NCBI GenBank assembly: GCA_023213395.1
Contig: CM041465.1
Location: 101,625,741-101,689,740, forward strand
Direction of reading: 5' to 3'
DNA length: 64,000 bases
Source of the DNA: Cycas panzhihuaensis
Taxonomy: Eukaryota > Cycadophyta
The notes under the pieces are model-generated. The model made no database searches. It saw only the letters and a list, made by a program, of their open reading frames with translations, and was not told where the DNA came from. Within the stretch, counting starts at the first letter, position 1. Each line of letters opens with the position of its first letter. The position numbers and the translations under genes are program-made. Of the stretch, positions 1 through 11,816 are shown one piece after another.

Positions 1-2
1 AA

Positions 3-497
3 GACTTCTTGCGTCATTGGGGAATCAAGCATTAAAAAACTATTGCAGGTACCCGTCAACACAATGGCGTTGTTGAAAGGGCTAACAAAACCATAATGAA
101 TATGGCATGGGCTATGCTTGTCTTCAAGAATGTACCAGCATATCTTTGGGTCGAAGCTATTTATATTGTAGTCTACTGCATGAACAACATAAGTCCATCG
201 AAGCTTGGCCTGTCTCCAAATGAACAATGGACTGGACGGACCCCCACCGTCCATCACTTCAAAATTTTCGGCTCTACTTGTTATGCTCATATTCTTGATG
301 AGCACAGAAATAAGCTCCAGCCGCAAGCTTTAAAGACCATCTTTATTGGGTACCCCATGAACAAGAAAGGGTACGCGGTCTTCATTCCAACATTAAAGAA
401 GATCATTATCACTAGGGATGTGGTGTTTGCAGAGACAGAGGATCCACTACTTCAGCTTAATTTTAAAGCACCATTTCATAGATACAACGATGTCTAG
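3..497 (+). pseudogene. A' integrase, C-terminal part of core
   Basis: Frame 3 reads the second half of a copia integrase core. An HNGVVERANKTIMN motif holds the third catalytic acidic residue (the E of VVERAN), followed by the family-typical block up to IITRDVVF near 420. Integrase joins retroelement cDNA to host DNA. A TAA at about 33-35 interrupts the frame and another stop ends it at 497. The upstream catalytic Asp region is off the window. Element A has lost exactly this part, which makes A' the only copy here showing it. Confidence 0.85.
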
Positions 498-861
498 GAA
501 TATGATGTATAGATTCCAACATTTGGGGGGGGCAGACACTGAAGAAATACTCAAAATTTTGGAATCTGACAATAGAGCCTCGGAGGACACTATTCTTGAC
601 TCGGATCCTATGCCAATGTGCGCCAATCTAGTGCCATCTTGGGAGAATAGCCAGGAATCACCATGTCAAGCATCAAAAGGAAAAGGAGCTGCAGAAGAAC
701 CACCTTCACCGCCTTCAGTTGTAGGGTCGTTTTCTCCAGCAATGCCATCAACCTCCAGACCACACATCTCCCATGATCCTTTTCAGGATCAAAATGAAGA
801 CTAGGATGTTGTGGAAATGAGAACCTCATTCCCAACCAAAGGTTTTTGAGAAGCCTACCAG

Positions 862-2500
862 TTGCACAAAGACTTGAGATCTGATGAGGTAGGCAAAACT
901 GGCACTCAGAGCGGTGCCTACAGAGCAAGGGAGCAAACATCACTTCCCACAGAGCTTGAACTAGCTGAACTGCACCTTGCTTCAAATGACGAGCCTCTAT
1001 CATACCAAGAAGTTGTGAAACACGCAGTTTGGAGAAATGCCATGAATGAAGAATACCAATCCTTAATCAAGAACGACACATGGGAGCTCGTTGATCTGCC
1101 TTTAGGAAGGAAGGTAGTCAGAAACAAATGGGTGTTCAAAAATAAATATAAATTAGACAACACCCTTGAAAAACACAAGGCGAGGTTGGTCGCAAAAGGA
1201 TTCACCCAAAGGGAAGGCATCAACTACACAGAGGTCTTCGCACCAACTACCAAATGGCACACAATTAGAGCACTTGTGGCCTTGGCTGCTCAATAGGGTT
1301 GGAAAATCCACCAACTCGATGTGAAAATTGCTTTTCTCAACGGAGATTTGGAAGAAGAAATCTACATGACACTACCTGAAAGCTTTGAGATAGCAGGATA
1401 GGAGTAGAAAGTGTGCAGACTGAAAAAGTCATTATATGTCCTAAAACAAGCCCCCTCGCGCTTGGTTCACCAAGTTGTCCAACAAAATGAGGCAACTTGG
1501 TTATGAGGTATGTGACTATCAAGACGTTGATGCAACTTTGTTTATCAAGAGAGAAAAAGGCAAAATCACATATCTCCTGATCTTTGTGGAGGACATGCTA
1601 ATAACTGAAAACAATGAGCAAGATATCAACAAATTAAAGATGGACTTGTCAAAATTCTTCGAACTATCTGACCTCAGACTAATGAGATATTACTTGGGAA
1701 TTGAGGTAACTCAATGCAATGGAAAAATCTTTCTCTCCCAAGAAAAATATATCAACGTTCTTCTAATCAAGTTTCGATTAAAAGATGCCAAAAGAGTATC
1801 TACTCCAATGGAGCCCAATGTCAAACTTTTCGATGAAGACACTCGAGAGGTGGACGCAACATCCTATTGGCAACTTGTAGGTAGCCTCATTTATGTTAGC
1901 AACACAAGGCCGGATATTGCCCATGCCGTTGGCATTCTTGCCCGTCACATGACAACTCCAAAGCAAAACCATTGTGGCAACAATCAGTCTTTGAAGTGCA
2001 CGAAAGCGACCAACAAACTTGGTTTGTTGTATGAGCACAACAATGATTTCAGACTTAAAGCATACACAGACTCGGATTTTGCCGGTGACAAAAATATAGG
2101 AAGATCAACGTCCGGTTATATCACATTTCTTAGAACAACTCCAATTTCATGGCGGTCAAGGTGACAGAAAATCATTGTAGATTCTACTGCTGAAGCCGAA
2201 TACATAGCTGCCTCTGAGACTAGCAAGGAGGTGATATGGCTTCGCAAATTATTACATACTTTGAATATCACCCAGACAAGTCCAACGAGCTTACATGTGG
2301 ACAATCAGTCAGCAATCCACATGGCCAAGAATCCTATTTTTCATGATCGTACAAAGCACATTAGTACAAAAGTCCACAGGATCCAGGAATTGGTCCATGA
2401 TGGCACAATACAATTGGAACATTGCCCCACAACAGATCAAGTGGCCGATATCTTCACCAAACTGCTGCAAAGGGTGAAGTTTGAACAGTTTCGACAATAG
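862..2500 (+). pseudogene. A' reverse transcriptase-RNase H
   Basis: This is the copia RT (RVT_2 type) with DTWELVDLP and [20 protein letters not shown] in the N-terminal part, [19 protein letters not shown] in the palm, then a catalytic box that reads FVED where element A has FVDD, so one catalytic Asp is replaced. RNase H follows with DSTAEAEYIA and SLHVDNQSAIHMAKNP. Stops lie near 1296, 1400 and 2163, and there is a frameshift near 1455. RT and RNase H would copy element RNA into DNA inside cytoplasmic particles. The 498-861 linker is degenerate. Confidence 0.88.
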
Positions 2501-2988
2501 CTCAGTCTTAGGGCCTCCATCTCCGACTCACTGAAGGAGATGGCACACTGGACTAGCATACTCTATCCCATTCGTAAAAACCCCTTATGGGTGCGGAAGG
2601 ACTAGAATAAGTCTCTACTCTCTCGCATTCGTGAAAACCCCTCGTGGGCGCAAAAGGAGTTGGGTTATACTTTTTTTGAAAATCAGAACTTGTGAAAACT
2701 CGAAAAGGCATGGGGGATGACGAAATGGTATATGGAGACTCAACAGATTGAAGCTACACAACCAACTTGTATTGCTTGGCTATTTGGTTACACTCAAAGA
2801 GTCGCCTAAGCCACTTCATAGAATAGGAAGTCAAGTCTGTGGGTTTTTATTCCCCTGAGGGTTTTTCCACAAAAGTGTCTTGTAGGTTATAATTTTTTTT
2901 TTCTCAATGTAATGATGAGGCTAAAATGAAGACCTCATAGATTAGAATAAGATAGAGGAAAATGACCTTCTGCCATTAAGGAGGGGAT
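2501..2988 (+). other. A' 3' UTR with small hairpins and PPT
   Basis: This is the non-coding stretch between the RNase H stop and the 3' LTR. It carries two imperfect tandem copies of a roughly 65-base unit, each with a CCC-loop-GGG hairpin (2582-2591 and 2639-2648), and a later CCC-CTGA-GGG hairpin at about 2852-2861. It ends in a purine run (about 2978-2987) that would serve as PPT. The same layout recurs in element A at 42111-42604. Confidence 0.6.
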
Positions 2989-3355
2989 TGTGACGATGTT
3001 AATGTCACATGGTCATTTCATAAAGTTAGATTTAGATAAAGTCACTTTTATGTTTGTAACTTTAGGATAAGGTATCTATGCTTAAGTCACTTAAGTGAAA
3101 TGACATAAAGTTCATTTCACTGTAATTTCATGTAATCTCATTTGAATGTCATTGGGAGGGAAAACTCAAATTCCAAACCTTAATGAGCATTCTCATTATA
3201 TAAGCTGAAATTACATGGAGAGTGATCATTCTACACTTCTCCTATTTGAGCTCAAGCTATTAGCATTTCTCTTGTTGCGTACATTTTCTTTGTCTCCAGT
3301 ATTTGCCATTGTGTAGTGTTAGTGCACTAGATCCCTAGATCTATTTCCCCCAACA
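2989..3355 (+). repeat. A' 3' LTR
   Basis: The 367-bp repeat begins TGTGACGATG after the PPT and ends CAACA. It aligns end to end with both LTRs of element A and with the inverted copy at 48604-48971. LTRs carry the promoter and the polyadenylation signal of the element. Confidence 0.92.
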
Positions 3356-4272
3356 AAGTGCGCTTTCAGGTAAGGTTTCAGATGGACATATAGACATCCT
3401 GGATATTCTAGCATGTTCGCACCTAACATAGGCAATGTTGGGGCAAAATTTGGTACTTAGGCTATTTTGGAGCATGGAAAAATAGGAACGTATGCTTATC
3501 ATGACTTGAGGAATGTAGGAATGTATTACTAGAATGACACACAAGGGAACACATCTATGAAAAAGACCAAAAGGAAGCTTTCAGGGAATGTATGACAAAG
3601 TGCGTTCCAGAAATGAATGCATGACAGACAAGAATGCATGGCCAAAATCAAACCGAACATTTTGGAGGTGCTGACATCACCTAGAGGTATGCATTTGTAT
3701 GGTTGTATGAATGGAATGAAGAATAATTAATGATTGTAATGAAAGATTAAGTGAAATGTCACTTTTTTATGGAAAAGAATGGTAGTGACCATAAGTCTCA
3801 ACCATTCCCCCAAAGTCATGTACATGGGTATATATTGGTAATTTTTCAACCATTTTGGTGTAAGAGCCAAGTAAGTCAAATGTATGGCAGGTTCCTTAGT
3901 GTGAGAACCAAATATTGGAGTTGAATGTCATGTTTTATGGTGGAATGCATGTGGAATGTCCCCCTTTTCAGTGATGTAAAGACATTTGAGAGTGATATTG
4001 CTTAATAAAATAATGAGCTATGTGGAAATAGTGTATGTTATGCATGATGATTATTGAGTTGTGAATTTATATTGATATTGATTGATTGTACCACTCCACA
4101 AGCCTATCCCTTCACTTTCTCTACATTCTGTAGTTGTTGGATCTTCTTTTTATAAGATTAGGACTATTGGTATAATAATGAGTGTATTTTAAGTGGAAAA
4201 AGCTTGGGAGTTCTAAATCAATTCTTTAGCTAAAAGAATTTCAACTTAACACTTAAAAAATATTTGCCATAT
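3356..4272 (+). other. No gene; probable leader of element D in its last part
   Basis: I see no supported ORF. The last 170 bases or so (GTTGTTGGATCTTCT near 4135 and onward) resemble the sequence just upstream of the gag start in element J (near 59811), so this part is probably the D leader. The rest, which contains a TATATATT-like stretch and an AATAAAATAA run, I cannot assign. Confidence 0.4.
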
Positions 4273-4596
4273 CAATGCTTAATGCAAGCGTAATTAAACT
4301 AAAAGGACTTGATAACTTTTAAGACTAAGAAACCAGCAAAATATTTGCTTATCATGAATGAACTATGGGGTTATGTATGTGGAAGAATCCCCAAACCTAC
4401 TCCAACTCAAAGTATTGCAAATGCTAATGTCACAATACTTGCCAATCATGCTCTTGTTGTTGCATGGGAAGCTAAAAATGAAATTGCCCTAACTTTCTTA
4501 CACATGACAAATTGCAACACTGTGGATCAAAGTACTACAAATACTACTGCTTCTGAAGATGCGTGGAACACTTTGTTATCTTTGTATGAAAGGCGA
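4273..4596 (+). pseudogene. D gag, N-terminal part
   Basis: It starts MLNASVIKL and contains LIMNELWGYVCGRIPKP and DAWNTLLSLYERR, the conserved N-terminal gag block of this copia group (compare J from 59919 and C from 24490). Gag forms the virus-like particle. A TAA at about 4318 breaks the frame, and B1 cuts it after YERR. Confidence 0.85.
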
Positions 4597-4821
4597 TGTT
4601 AGGATATAATGTTTTATCTTTAGGTAATAAAAAGGTAATGTGCACACCCTCATTAAAGTAACTGACGCTAGATATTGTGACACATGTCACCACAAGGAAA
4701 GTCAGTTACAAATCATGTTGTAACGGTCATAGACTCGATGTATATTTATAAAGGCCTAGTCTCCAAATGGAATATAGGTTCTTCTGCCTATTGTGAAGTA
4801 CATTCTTGTCTGCTTCTAACA
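4597..4821 (+). repeat. B1 5' LTR
   Basis: The 225-bp LTR runs from TGTTAGGATATAATG to CTTCTAACA. A TATATTTATAAAGG stretch in its second half is a likely TATA region, and the transcript would start downstream of it. Confidence 0.92.
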
Positions 4822-5498
4822 AGGTATTAGAACAGGGCTATCTGGCTGCCCGGCTAATACTCTGAGTGCTGCACAGACTCTCTAAGTCATTTTGTGAGCA
4901 AATCAAAGCAAGACTCAAAGGAATAGAGGAAGGAGTTCATTTTTTGATCTGGAGAAGAAGTTGTCTGCAGAAATTTTTTTCATACAAAACGGTACGGACC
5001 TATTTTTTCAACCTTCTCAAATTGAGCTGAAATTTGGTTAGCTGACTCATCTCATCACGGAGATCAATTCTCTCTACTGGGTCGAAGGCATCAGACATCG
5101 TTTTGAAGGTGTTTTGCCCTATTGAGCAACCATGCGAGTTTGAAGCAATAAATCCGGGTACGACCCATAAGGCATCTTCAAAAATCCTCCTCAAAAATCT
5201 GGGTAAAATTGCATCAATACTCATCCTCTGTCTATAATCGAAGTTTCAAAGGCATTTATTATGGTTATTTCCTCTAAATCGAAGAGATTTTTGCATTTTG
5301 AGCAAAAACCCTAGCCACTTGTTTTCATATTTCGAGGGATTCGAACGAATTTCAGGAAAATAATACTAGATCCAGAATTCCCTCTGATAGATCTTTTATT
5401 CGAGACCACTTTCATTCAAATCCGTACACCTTCAATTTTGTACGGAATTTCGTACAGTTGTACGGATAGACAACCATAAACTCTTAGTTCTGTCATTA
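4822..5498 (+). promoter_or_regulatory. B1 primer-binding site and leader
   Basis: AGGTATTAGAACAGG at 4822-4836 is a decayed form of the initiator tRNA-Met PBS, intact in B2 as TGGTATCAGAGCAGG. The remaining leader to the gag ATG has no ORF of its own and aligns with the B2 leader. Confidence 0.75.
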
Positions 5499-6460
5499 AT
5501 GGCATCTTCCATCCTAGGACTCCCTGATCAGGATAAACTCACTGAGACAAACTACCATGTTTGGAAAATAAAGGTAGAAACTCTTCTTAGGGCTAGAAAT
5601 GCCTGGAAAATTGCAGATGGTATTGAAACAAAACCTACTGATACAAGTACTAAGTTGGCTGATTGGCTGGAAAGAGAGAATTTAGGGGTAATCATCCTAA
5701 AGCTTTCAGTTTCAGACCCACTTCTAGTATATGTGGAAAGATTGAATTCCACTTCAGCAATCTGGAAATAGTTTCAAAATCTCTTTAGACAAAAGAATAA
5801 AGCCAGAATAATAACTCTAAAGGAGGAATTATACAGGTTGCACATGAAAGAAAATGATACAATAACAGAATTTATGCACAAATTTATTTCACTCAGAAAT
5901 AACCTTTTGAGTGCAGGAGATGATATCATAGATAAGGCATTGGTTGAAATGATGGTCAACAAGTTGCCAAAGTCCTTTGATGTTACTATTAATTCCATAA
6001 CAAATAATAATTAAATTGATTCCATGAATTTTGATGATTTAACTGGCTTACCACTAAGGCAAGAATAAAGAAACAAACGATATGAAGAGTCATCAGAACT
6101 GGAGGAAGCTTTTGACACTCACTCTTGGACCTCGATGACGTAACTAGGTACGAGGAAGGGGACATGCTCAGACATAAAAGGCCCTGCTCGTGGTCATTGG
6201 CAAGATTCCAGAGGACGCGGACGTAGTCGAGACTCTAGATTCTGCTTCAATTGCAGTAAGCCTTGATACTTTGCTAGTTCGTATAGAGCCTTTGACATGT
6301 GTTATCATTGTGGTCAACCAGGGCATTATCCTTATCAATGCCCACAAAGAAGAGCAGATATCCAGAGAGGGAAGCGACCCATTGGCAATTACAACAAAGA
6401 AAAAACTAAAGAAGAAGAAGAAGAAGAAGAAACTGCCTTTGTAGCAACATTGTCAACAGG
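5499..6460 (+). pseudogene. B1 gag
   Basis: The start MASSILGLPDQDKL is shared with B2. LHMKENDTITEFM and GDDIIDKALVEMM follow, then a CCHC zinc knuckle (C-x2-C-x4-H-x4-C) at about 6300-6341 for RNA packaging and a lysine/glutamate run from a GAA repeat near 6413-6431. In-frame stops occur at about 5769, 6012 and 6066, and the frame changes before the knuckle. Confidence 0.88.
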
Positions 6461-7862
6461 TCTCAAAGAAGAAGATATGTGGTACGTAGAGTTAGGACCA
6501 TCGAGACACATGACCAATCGTGAAGATTGGTTTGAAACATTGAAGCGCTATAACTCAGACAAATCGGTTGAGTTAGGAGACAAATACCCACTTAACATAA
6601 AAGGGATAGGTACCATTGCAATTAATTTACATGGGGATGTAAAGAAAATTGGAAATGTATTGCTAGGTCCTGGCTTGAAAATGAATCTTCTGTCAGTATC
6701 GCAACTCAATAAGAAGAAACTTAGGACAGTATTTGATGAAGAAGGTTTTTGTTACATTTTAGATATGAAAGACAATGGGAATCCGATAGCCAAGGGAATA
6801 AGATGTGAGGATCTGTACAAACTAATATCAGATCCTGTGTTCCTTAACATCAAAGTTTGTGCTGTTGCAAATTTTGATAATAAAGTGTGGCATTTGAAGT
6901 ATGGACATCTTCCCATGAACACTCTGAAATTGATGGAAAAATAAAAAATGGTGAATGGATTGCCTCACTTCTCCTCTGATGATTTCTTTTGTAATGGTTG
7001 TCAATTTGGCAAGCAACATCGACTTCCCTCTAAAGAAAGTGAATGACGAGCTCAATCCATACTGGAATTAATTCATACTGATCTTTGTGGTCCACTCACA
7101 CCACTATCAATCAATGGTTGTAGATATTTTCTCACCTTTATTGATGACCTCACTCGTAAGGTATAGGTTTACTTTCTTCATAACAAATTAGAAGTCTTTG
7201 AAGCTTTTAAGGAATTCAAAGCAGAAGTAGAACCAGAATTGGAATCAAAGATAAAATGCATTAGGTCATATGGCGGTGGTGAATACATCTCGAAGGAATT
7301 TTTGAACTTCTGCATGTTGAATGGGATACACAGACAATTCACAACTCCCTACACTCCCCAATCCAACAGAGTTGCCGAAAGGAAAAACAAAACTCTAATG
7401 GAGATAGCACACAGCATGATCCATGGAAAACAACTTCCAAAATCATATTGGGCTGAAACAATTAGTACAACCTACTACCTAATAAATCAGAGTCCAAGAA
7501 AAGCTTTGGAGAACATCACTCATGAAGAAGCATGGACAGGTAAAAAACCCAATGCCAATCCTCTTAAAGTTTTTTGTAGTCAGGCCTTTGTTCATGTGCC
7601 TGATAAAAGAAGATCAAAACTTGATGGAAAAAGTGTAGAATGTATTATGATTGGGTATAGTAATAATTCAAAGACGTACAAATGCATAGATCAAAAAACA
7701 AATAGGATCTATGTAAGCAGAGATATTGTCTTCAATGAAGAAGATAATCAAAAAGCACAGTCGCAGATACAAATAATTGAAGCTAAAACAAAGAAATCAG
7801 AACCTAAAGTCATATTGGAAGAAACATCAGGAATTACCACAAAAGAAGTTTCATCAACATAA
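6461..7862 (+). pseudogene. B1 protease-integrase
   Basis: The aspartic protease site reads VELGPSRHMT where the group has DSGASRHMT, so the catalytic Asp is lost. The pre-integrase zinc motif (HLKYGHL, then CNGCQFGK) leads into the integrase core with ELIHTDLCGPLT. The second catalytic Asp is changed: the motif reads RSYGGGEY instead of RSDGGGEY. The third acidic residue is kept in RVAERKNKTLME. Stops lie at about 6942, 7044 and 7164. Confidence 0.88.
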
Positions 7863-8089
7863 TTGACTTCTCATGGGGAAACAACAGAAGGAGAAAGCTC
7901 ATCTATAAATCAGCCAGAAGAGGAGTCAGAGATAAAAAAAAAGGAAAAGAAATTACCAAAATGGCTCATCAGAACGATTGAAGAAGGAAAGGAGATGTGT
8001 TCGAACACAAGCCCAAAAGTCAAAAACCAAAAGCACTATTGAACATAACTGAGCCACAATCATTCCAAGAGGCCAGACATCAATTAGAA

Positions 8090-9567
8090 TGAAGATCAGC
8101 AATGGACTCTAAAATGGACTTGATAGTCAAGAATCAAACCTGGGAATTAGCAGATCTGCCTCTAAACAAACCCATAGTTAACTGCAGATGGATGTACAAA
8201 ATTAAAGAAGGGGCAAATGGTAAAATAGAACAATATAAAGTTTGTCTTGTAGTAAAAGGATATACACAAAGATCAGGTGTTGATTTTGAAGAAACCTTCT
8301 CTCCTGTGGCCAAAATGGATACGGTAAGAACAATCATTGCCTTAGCAGTTTTAAATAATTGGAAAATTTTGTAGCTTGATGTAAAAAGTGCTTTTCTGAA
8401 TGTAGAACTTGAAGAGGAAGTTTACGTGACACAACCCGAAGGATACATAAAAAAAGGTAAAGAACATCTGGTATGTAAATTAAAAAAGGTTTTATAAGCA
8501 AGCTCCTCGAGCCTAGTATACAAAGCTAGATTAGCACGTGTCAAAATGGGTTCCAAAGGTGCAACTTTGACTCAAGTTTGTATACAAGGAAAAGAAATGG
8601 GCTAATCATAGTTATTGTTGTCTATGTAGATGATATGATTCTTACAGGAACTGATGAAGAATCACTCATGACCATAAAAGGGGAACTTGAGAAAAAATTT
8701 GAAATGATAGATTTAGGCCTCTTAAACTATTATTTGGGATTAGAAGTAAATCAAGAACATAATTGTATTTCCCTATCTCAGAGGAAATACATAAAAGATC
8801 TATTAATAAAATTTCAGATGGCAGATTGCAATCCTTGTGCAACACCAATGGAAGTCAATTGCAACTTAGTAGCAGACAAGAAGGAACAAGCAGCAGATGC
8901 CATATTGTACAGACAACTTGTGGAAAGTCTGATATATCTCACAACTACTGGGCCAAATATATCATATTTGGTAGGATTAATTTCCAGATATATGCAGGAA
9001 CCCAAGATAAGACATTGGAAACCAGCCAGAAGAATATTGAGATACTTGCAAGGCACAGAAGATATGAATCTGATTTACTCCAAAGGTTCAACAACATTGA
9101 CAGGTTATTGTGATTTAGACTAGACATGAGATAAAGAACAGAGGAAATCCACAAGCGGATATTGTTTCTTCCTAGGATCTGCTGCAATCTCTTGGTGTAG
9201 CAATAAATAATCTACAATTGCACTTTCATCAACAGAAGCTGAATACAAGGCTGCTGTAGCAACAACCTGTGAAGCAGTTTGGCTGTGACAACTTCTAGTT
9301 GAAATAGAACAACAACAAAGTCAAGCAACAATTCTATATTGCAACAATCAAAGTGCCATCAAGCTAACCAAGAACCCAGTTCTACACGCCAAAACAAAGC
9401 ATATAGAAGTGCATCATCACTTCATAAGAGAAAACGTTCACAACAAAGAAATTGAGCTGGAATATTGCTCCACTGCAGAACAAATAACAGGTCTAATGAC
9501 AAAACCTCTTCGTAAAGATAGATTTCAATTCTTAAGAGATAAAATAGGACTGAAAGAGATAAAACAT
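8090..9567 (+). pseudogene. B1 reverse transcriptase-RNase H
   Basis: The RT carries NQTWELADLPLNKP, a frameshift near 8500, and an intact catalytic YVDDMIL near 8625-8645. LTTTGPNISYLVGLISRYM and RRILRYLQGT lead to RNase H with [23 protein letters not shown] and HHHFIRE. Stops near 8372, 9121 and 9286 break it. The order protease-integrase-RT-RNase H is diagnostic of copia. Confidence 0.88.
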
Positions 9568-9577
9568 TAAGAGATGG

Positions 9578-9800
9578 TGTTAGGATATAATGTTTTATCT
9601 TTAGGTAATAAGAGGGTAATGTGCACACTCTCATTAAATTAACTGACACCAGATATTGTGACACGTCACCATAAGAAAAGTCAGTTACAAATCATGTTGT
9701 AATGGTTATAGACTCAATGTATATTTATAGAGACCTAGTCTCCAAATGGAATACAAGTTCTTCTGCCAATTGTGAAGTACATTCTTGTCTGCTTCTAACA
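9578..9800 (+). repeat. B1 3' LTR
   Basis: The 223-bp LTR follows a purine-rich PPT (ATTAAGAGATGG, 9566-9577) and ends CTTCTAACA. D gag resumes immediately after it. Confidence 0.92.
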
Positions 9801-10420
9801 TGCGAGATGATGCTTGCATTGCCATGTTCAAAGCCAAACTATTTATCGCAAAGCTTGTTGAGCTAATAATGACTTTGTCATCAATTATAAAAGAAACAAA
9901 TAATTAGTTGATAGCTTTGGGAAACCAATATTAGATGAAGACCTAGTTATTGCCACTATTCATGCCTTGCCACAGGAGTACAATGCTTTCATTTCCTCCA
10001 TCACACTAGGAGGCACTTTGGGCACCATGACCTTCAACCAATTGGAAAGTCTTTTATTGCGGGAGGAGCAAAGCTACTTACGAGAAGATGAAGGGACAAC
10101 TTTAGGAGCATTTACTGCAAAACATAAAGACAAACAACTTATGGCTCTCAAATCGAACTTTAAAAAACAGTTTGGAACCTCAACATTGGAGTTTCAAAAG
10201 CAAAAATGGTTGTCTGTCATTATTGTGGCAAGGTTGGCCACATTTAATTTGAATGCAGGATGAAGCAATTCGACTTGCAACATCAGCAACAACAACAACA
10301 ACAACGACAATAGAGACAACAACAACAACTCTCACAAAGATCAAATTGAGGTGTATTTCGAGGAGGTCGATGTGGAAACCAGGGGGCATTTAGAGGTAGT
10401 TATCAAAGTCACACTAATAA
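9801..10420 (+). pseudogene. D gag, C-terminal part
   Basis: Gag resumes after B1. An open stretch at 9967-10260 contains MPQEYNAFISSITLGG, MTFNQLESLLLREEQ and TLGAFTAKHK. A frameshift breaks the zinc knuckle near 10205-10250 (the DNA still spells a CHYCGK-like motif in another frame). A CAA-rich stretch near 10280-10330 encodes a glutamine-rich linker. Confidence 0.82.
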
Positions 10421-10436
10421 GTATTTAGAGGAAAAA

Positions 10437-11816
10437 ATGTTTTATGAGTTTCACAACAGTGGCAATGACAAAACATGGATTGTCAACTTAGGTGCATACT
10501 GTCATATGATTGGTGATGCTGATTTATTGTATGACGTTGGCAAAAACATGGGTCAAATTGTTACCTTTGGTAATAATGAAATTATTCAAATCTCTGGTGT
10601 TGGAAAAATTACTTCATTCCACACTTCAAAAGACCCTGCTCAAACATTTCCCATTGGTGATGCTTTTTTGGTTCCATCAATGCCTAGAAATCTACTATTT
10701 GTAAGCCAACTTGACAAGCAACAAATGGGCATTTTGATAAAAAATGGAAAATGTACAATCAGTGACAAATATGGCCAAGTGATTGCTATCAGTAATGAAG
10801 ACCATGGACTCTACAAATTTGATACATCACAAGCAATGCTTGACAATTCACAAGCCTATATTATTCAGTCATTGACTAAGGAAAAATTATGGCATAATAG
10901 ACTAGGTCATTGAACCTATGTGAGGCTTGTATCATAGAGAAACAACACAGAGAACCCTTTCAGAAAGGCAAAGCATGGAGTGTTCAATAATTGTTGCAAT
11001 TGGTATACACAGATATTTGTGGACCTATGTACTCACAATCTTTTGGAGGAGCATCTTATTACATCACCTTCATCGATAACTTCTCTCATAAAGTTTGGGT
11101 GTATTGCATAAAGCATAAATCAAAGACATTGCCAAAATTTAAAGAATTCAAACTTGCTATAGAGAAGGAGTCAGACATGCAAATCAAAATCTTGCGTTCT
11201 AATAATGGAGGTGAATTCACTTCAAAAGAATTCAACCAGTTTTGCATGAATCATGGCATCAAACATCAACTCACTATTCCATACACACCACAATGAAATG
11301 GGGTAGCAGAAAGGATGAATAGGACTCTGGCAGATAAAGCCAAAGCAATGATGCATGCTAAAAGTCTCCCATTGTCCTATTGGGTAGAAACACATCATAT
11401 AGTTACTTATGTCACCAATAGAAGCTCCATAACTGCAATTTGGGGTATGACACCAGAGGAGGCTTGGACTTGTAGAAAGCAAATTGTCAACCACTTATGC
11501 ACCTTTGGGTGCACTGCCTACATGCATGTTTCCCATTAACAATGGAAAAAATTAGACAATAAATGCCTAAAATGCATTTTCATTAGTTATGCATTAGGAA
11601 GCAAAGCATATAGAGTTCATGATTCCATTGGTAGAAAAATGCATGTAACTAGAGATGTTATCTTTGCTAAAGATAATGAGGAAATGGACTTTTCACCCAT
11701 TCATATTCCTATGGATAAAGGCAAAGCGATTGTTGAGGACTTCCTTCCATCACAATCATCTACACCATGTACATGTTCGACACCTGTATCTTCTTCTTCA
11801 TCAAGACAATCCAGTA
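10437..11816 (+). pseudogene. D protease-integrase
   Basis: The protease site reads TWIVNLGAYCHM in place of WIIDSGASRHM (intact in C), so the active Asp is lost. LWHNRLGH starts the pre-integrase motif, then a short deletion joins it to CEACIIEKQH. The integrase core has TDICGPM and LRSNNGGEF, where an Asn replaces the second catalytic Asp, followed by NGVAERMNRTL. Stops lie near 10912, 11295 and 11537. Confidence 0.86.

Larger units (their letters stand above)
1..3355 (+). mobile_element. A': Ty1/copia element, 3' part
   Basis: This is the 3' half of a copia retrotransposon that enters from the left edge: integrase, reverse transcriptase (RT), RNase H, 3' UTR, PPT and 3' LTR in copia order. 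It belongs to the same family as element A (35589-42972), sharing LTR, 3' UTR and pol sequence. Several in-frame stops and a frameshift make it inactive. Its 5' half and its TSD lie outside the window. The sequence after its LTR runs toward the gag start of element D, so A' probably sits in the D leader. Confidence 0.9.
4597..9800 (+). mobile_element. B1: complete Ty1/copia element
   Basis: B1 is a 5,204-bp element with LTRs at 4597-4821 and 9578-9800, a PBS, a leader, gag, protease, integrase, RT, RNase H and a PPT. The flanks GGCGA (4592-4596) and TGCGA (9801-9805) match at four of five bases and are the likely TSD. By eye the LTRs differ at about 16 of 223 positions (7%) plus a 2-base indel. 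B1 is a sister copy of B2 and is inserted into D gag. Confidence 0.93.

Noticed and set aside
608-1003. Minus-strand ORF of 131 codons (also 40204-40617)
   Set aside because: It is antisense to the A-family linker and appears in both copies only because the sense sequence is conserved; no protein motif.
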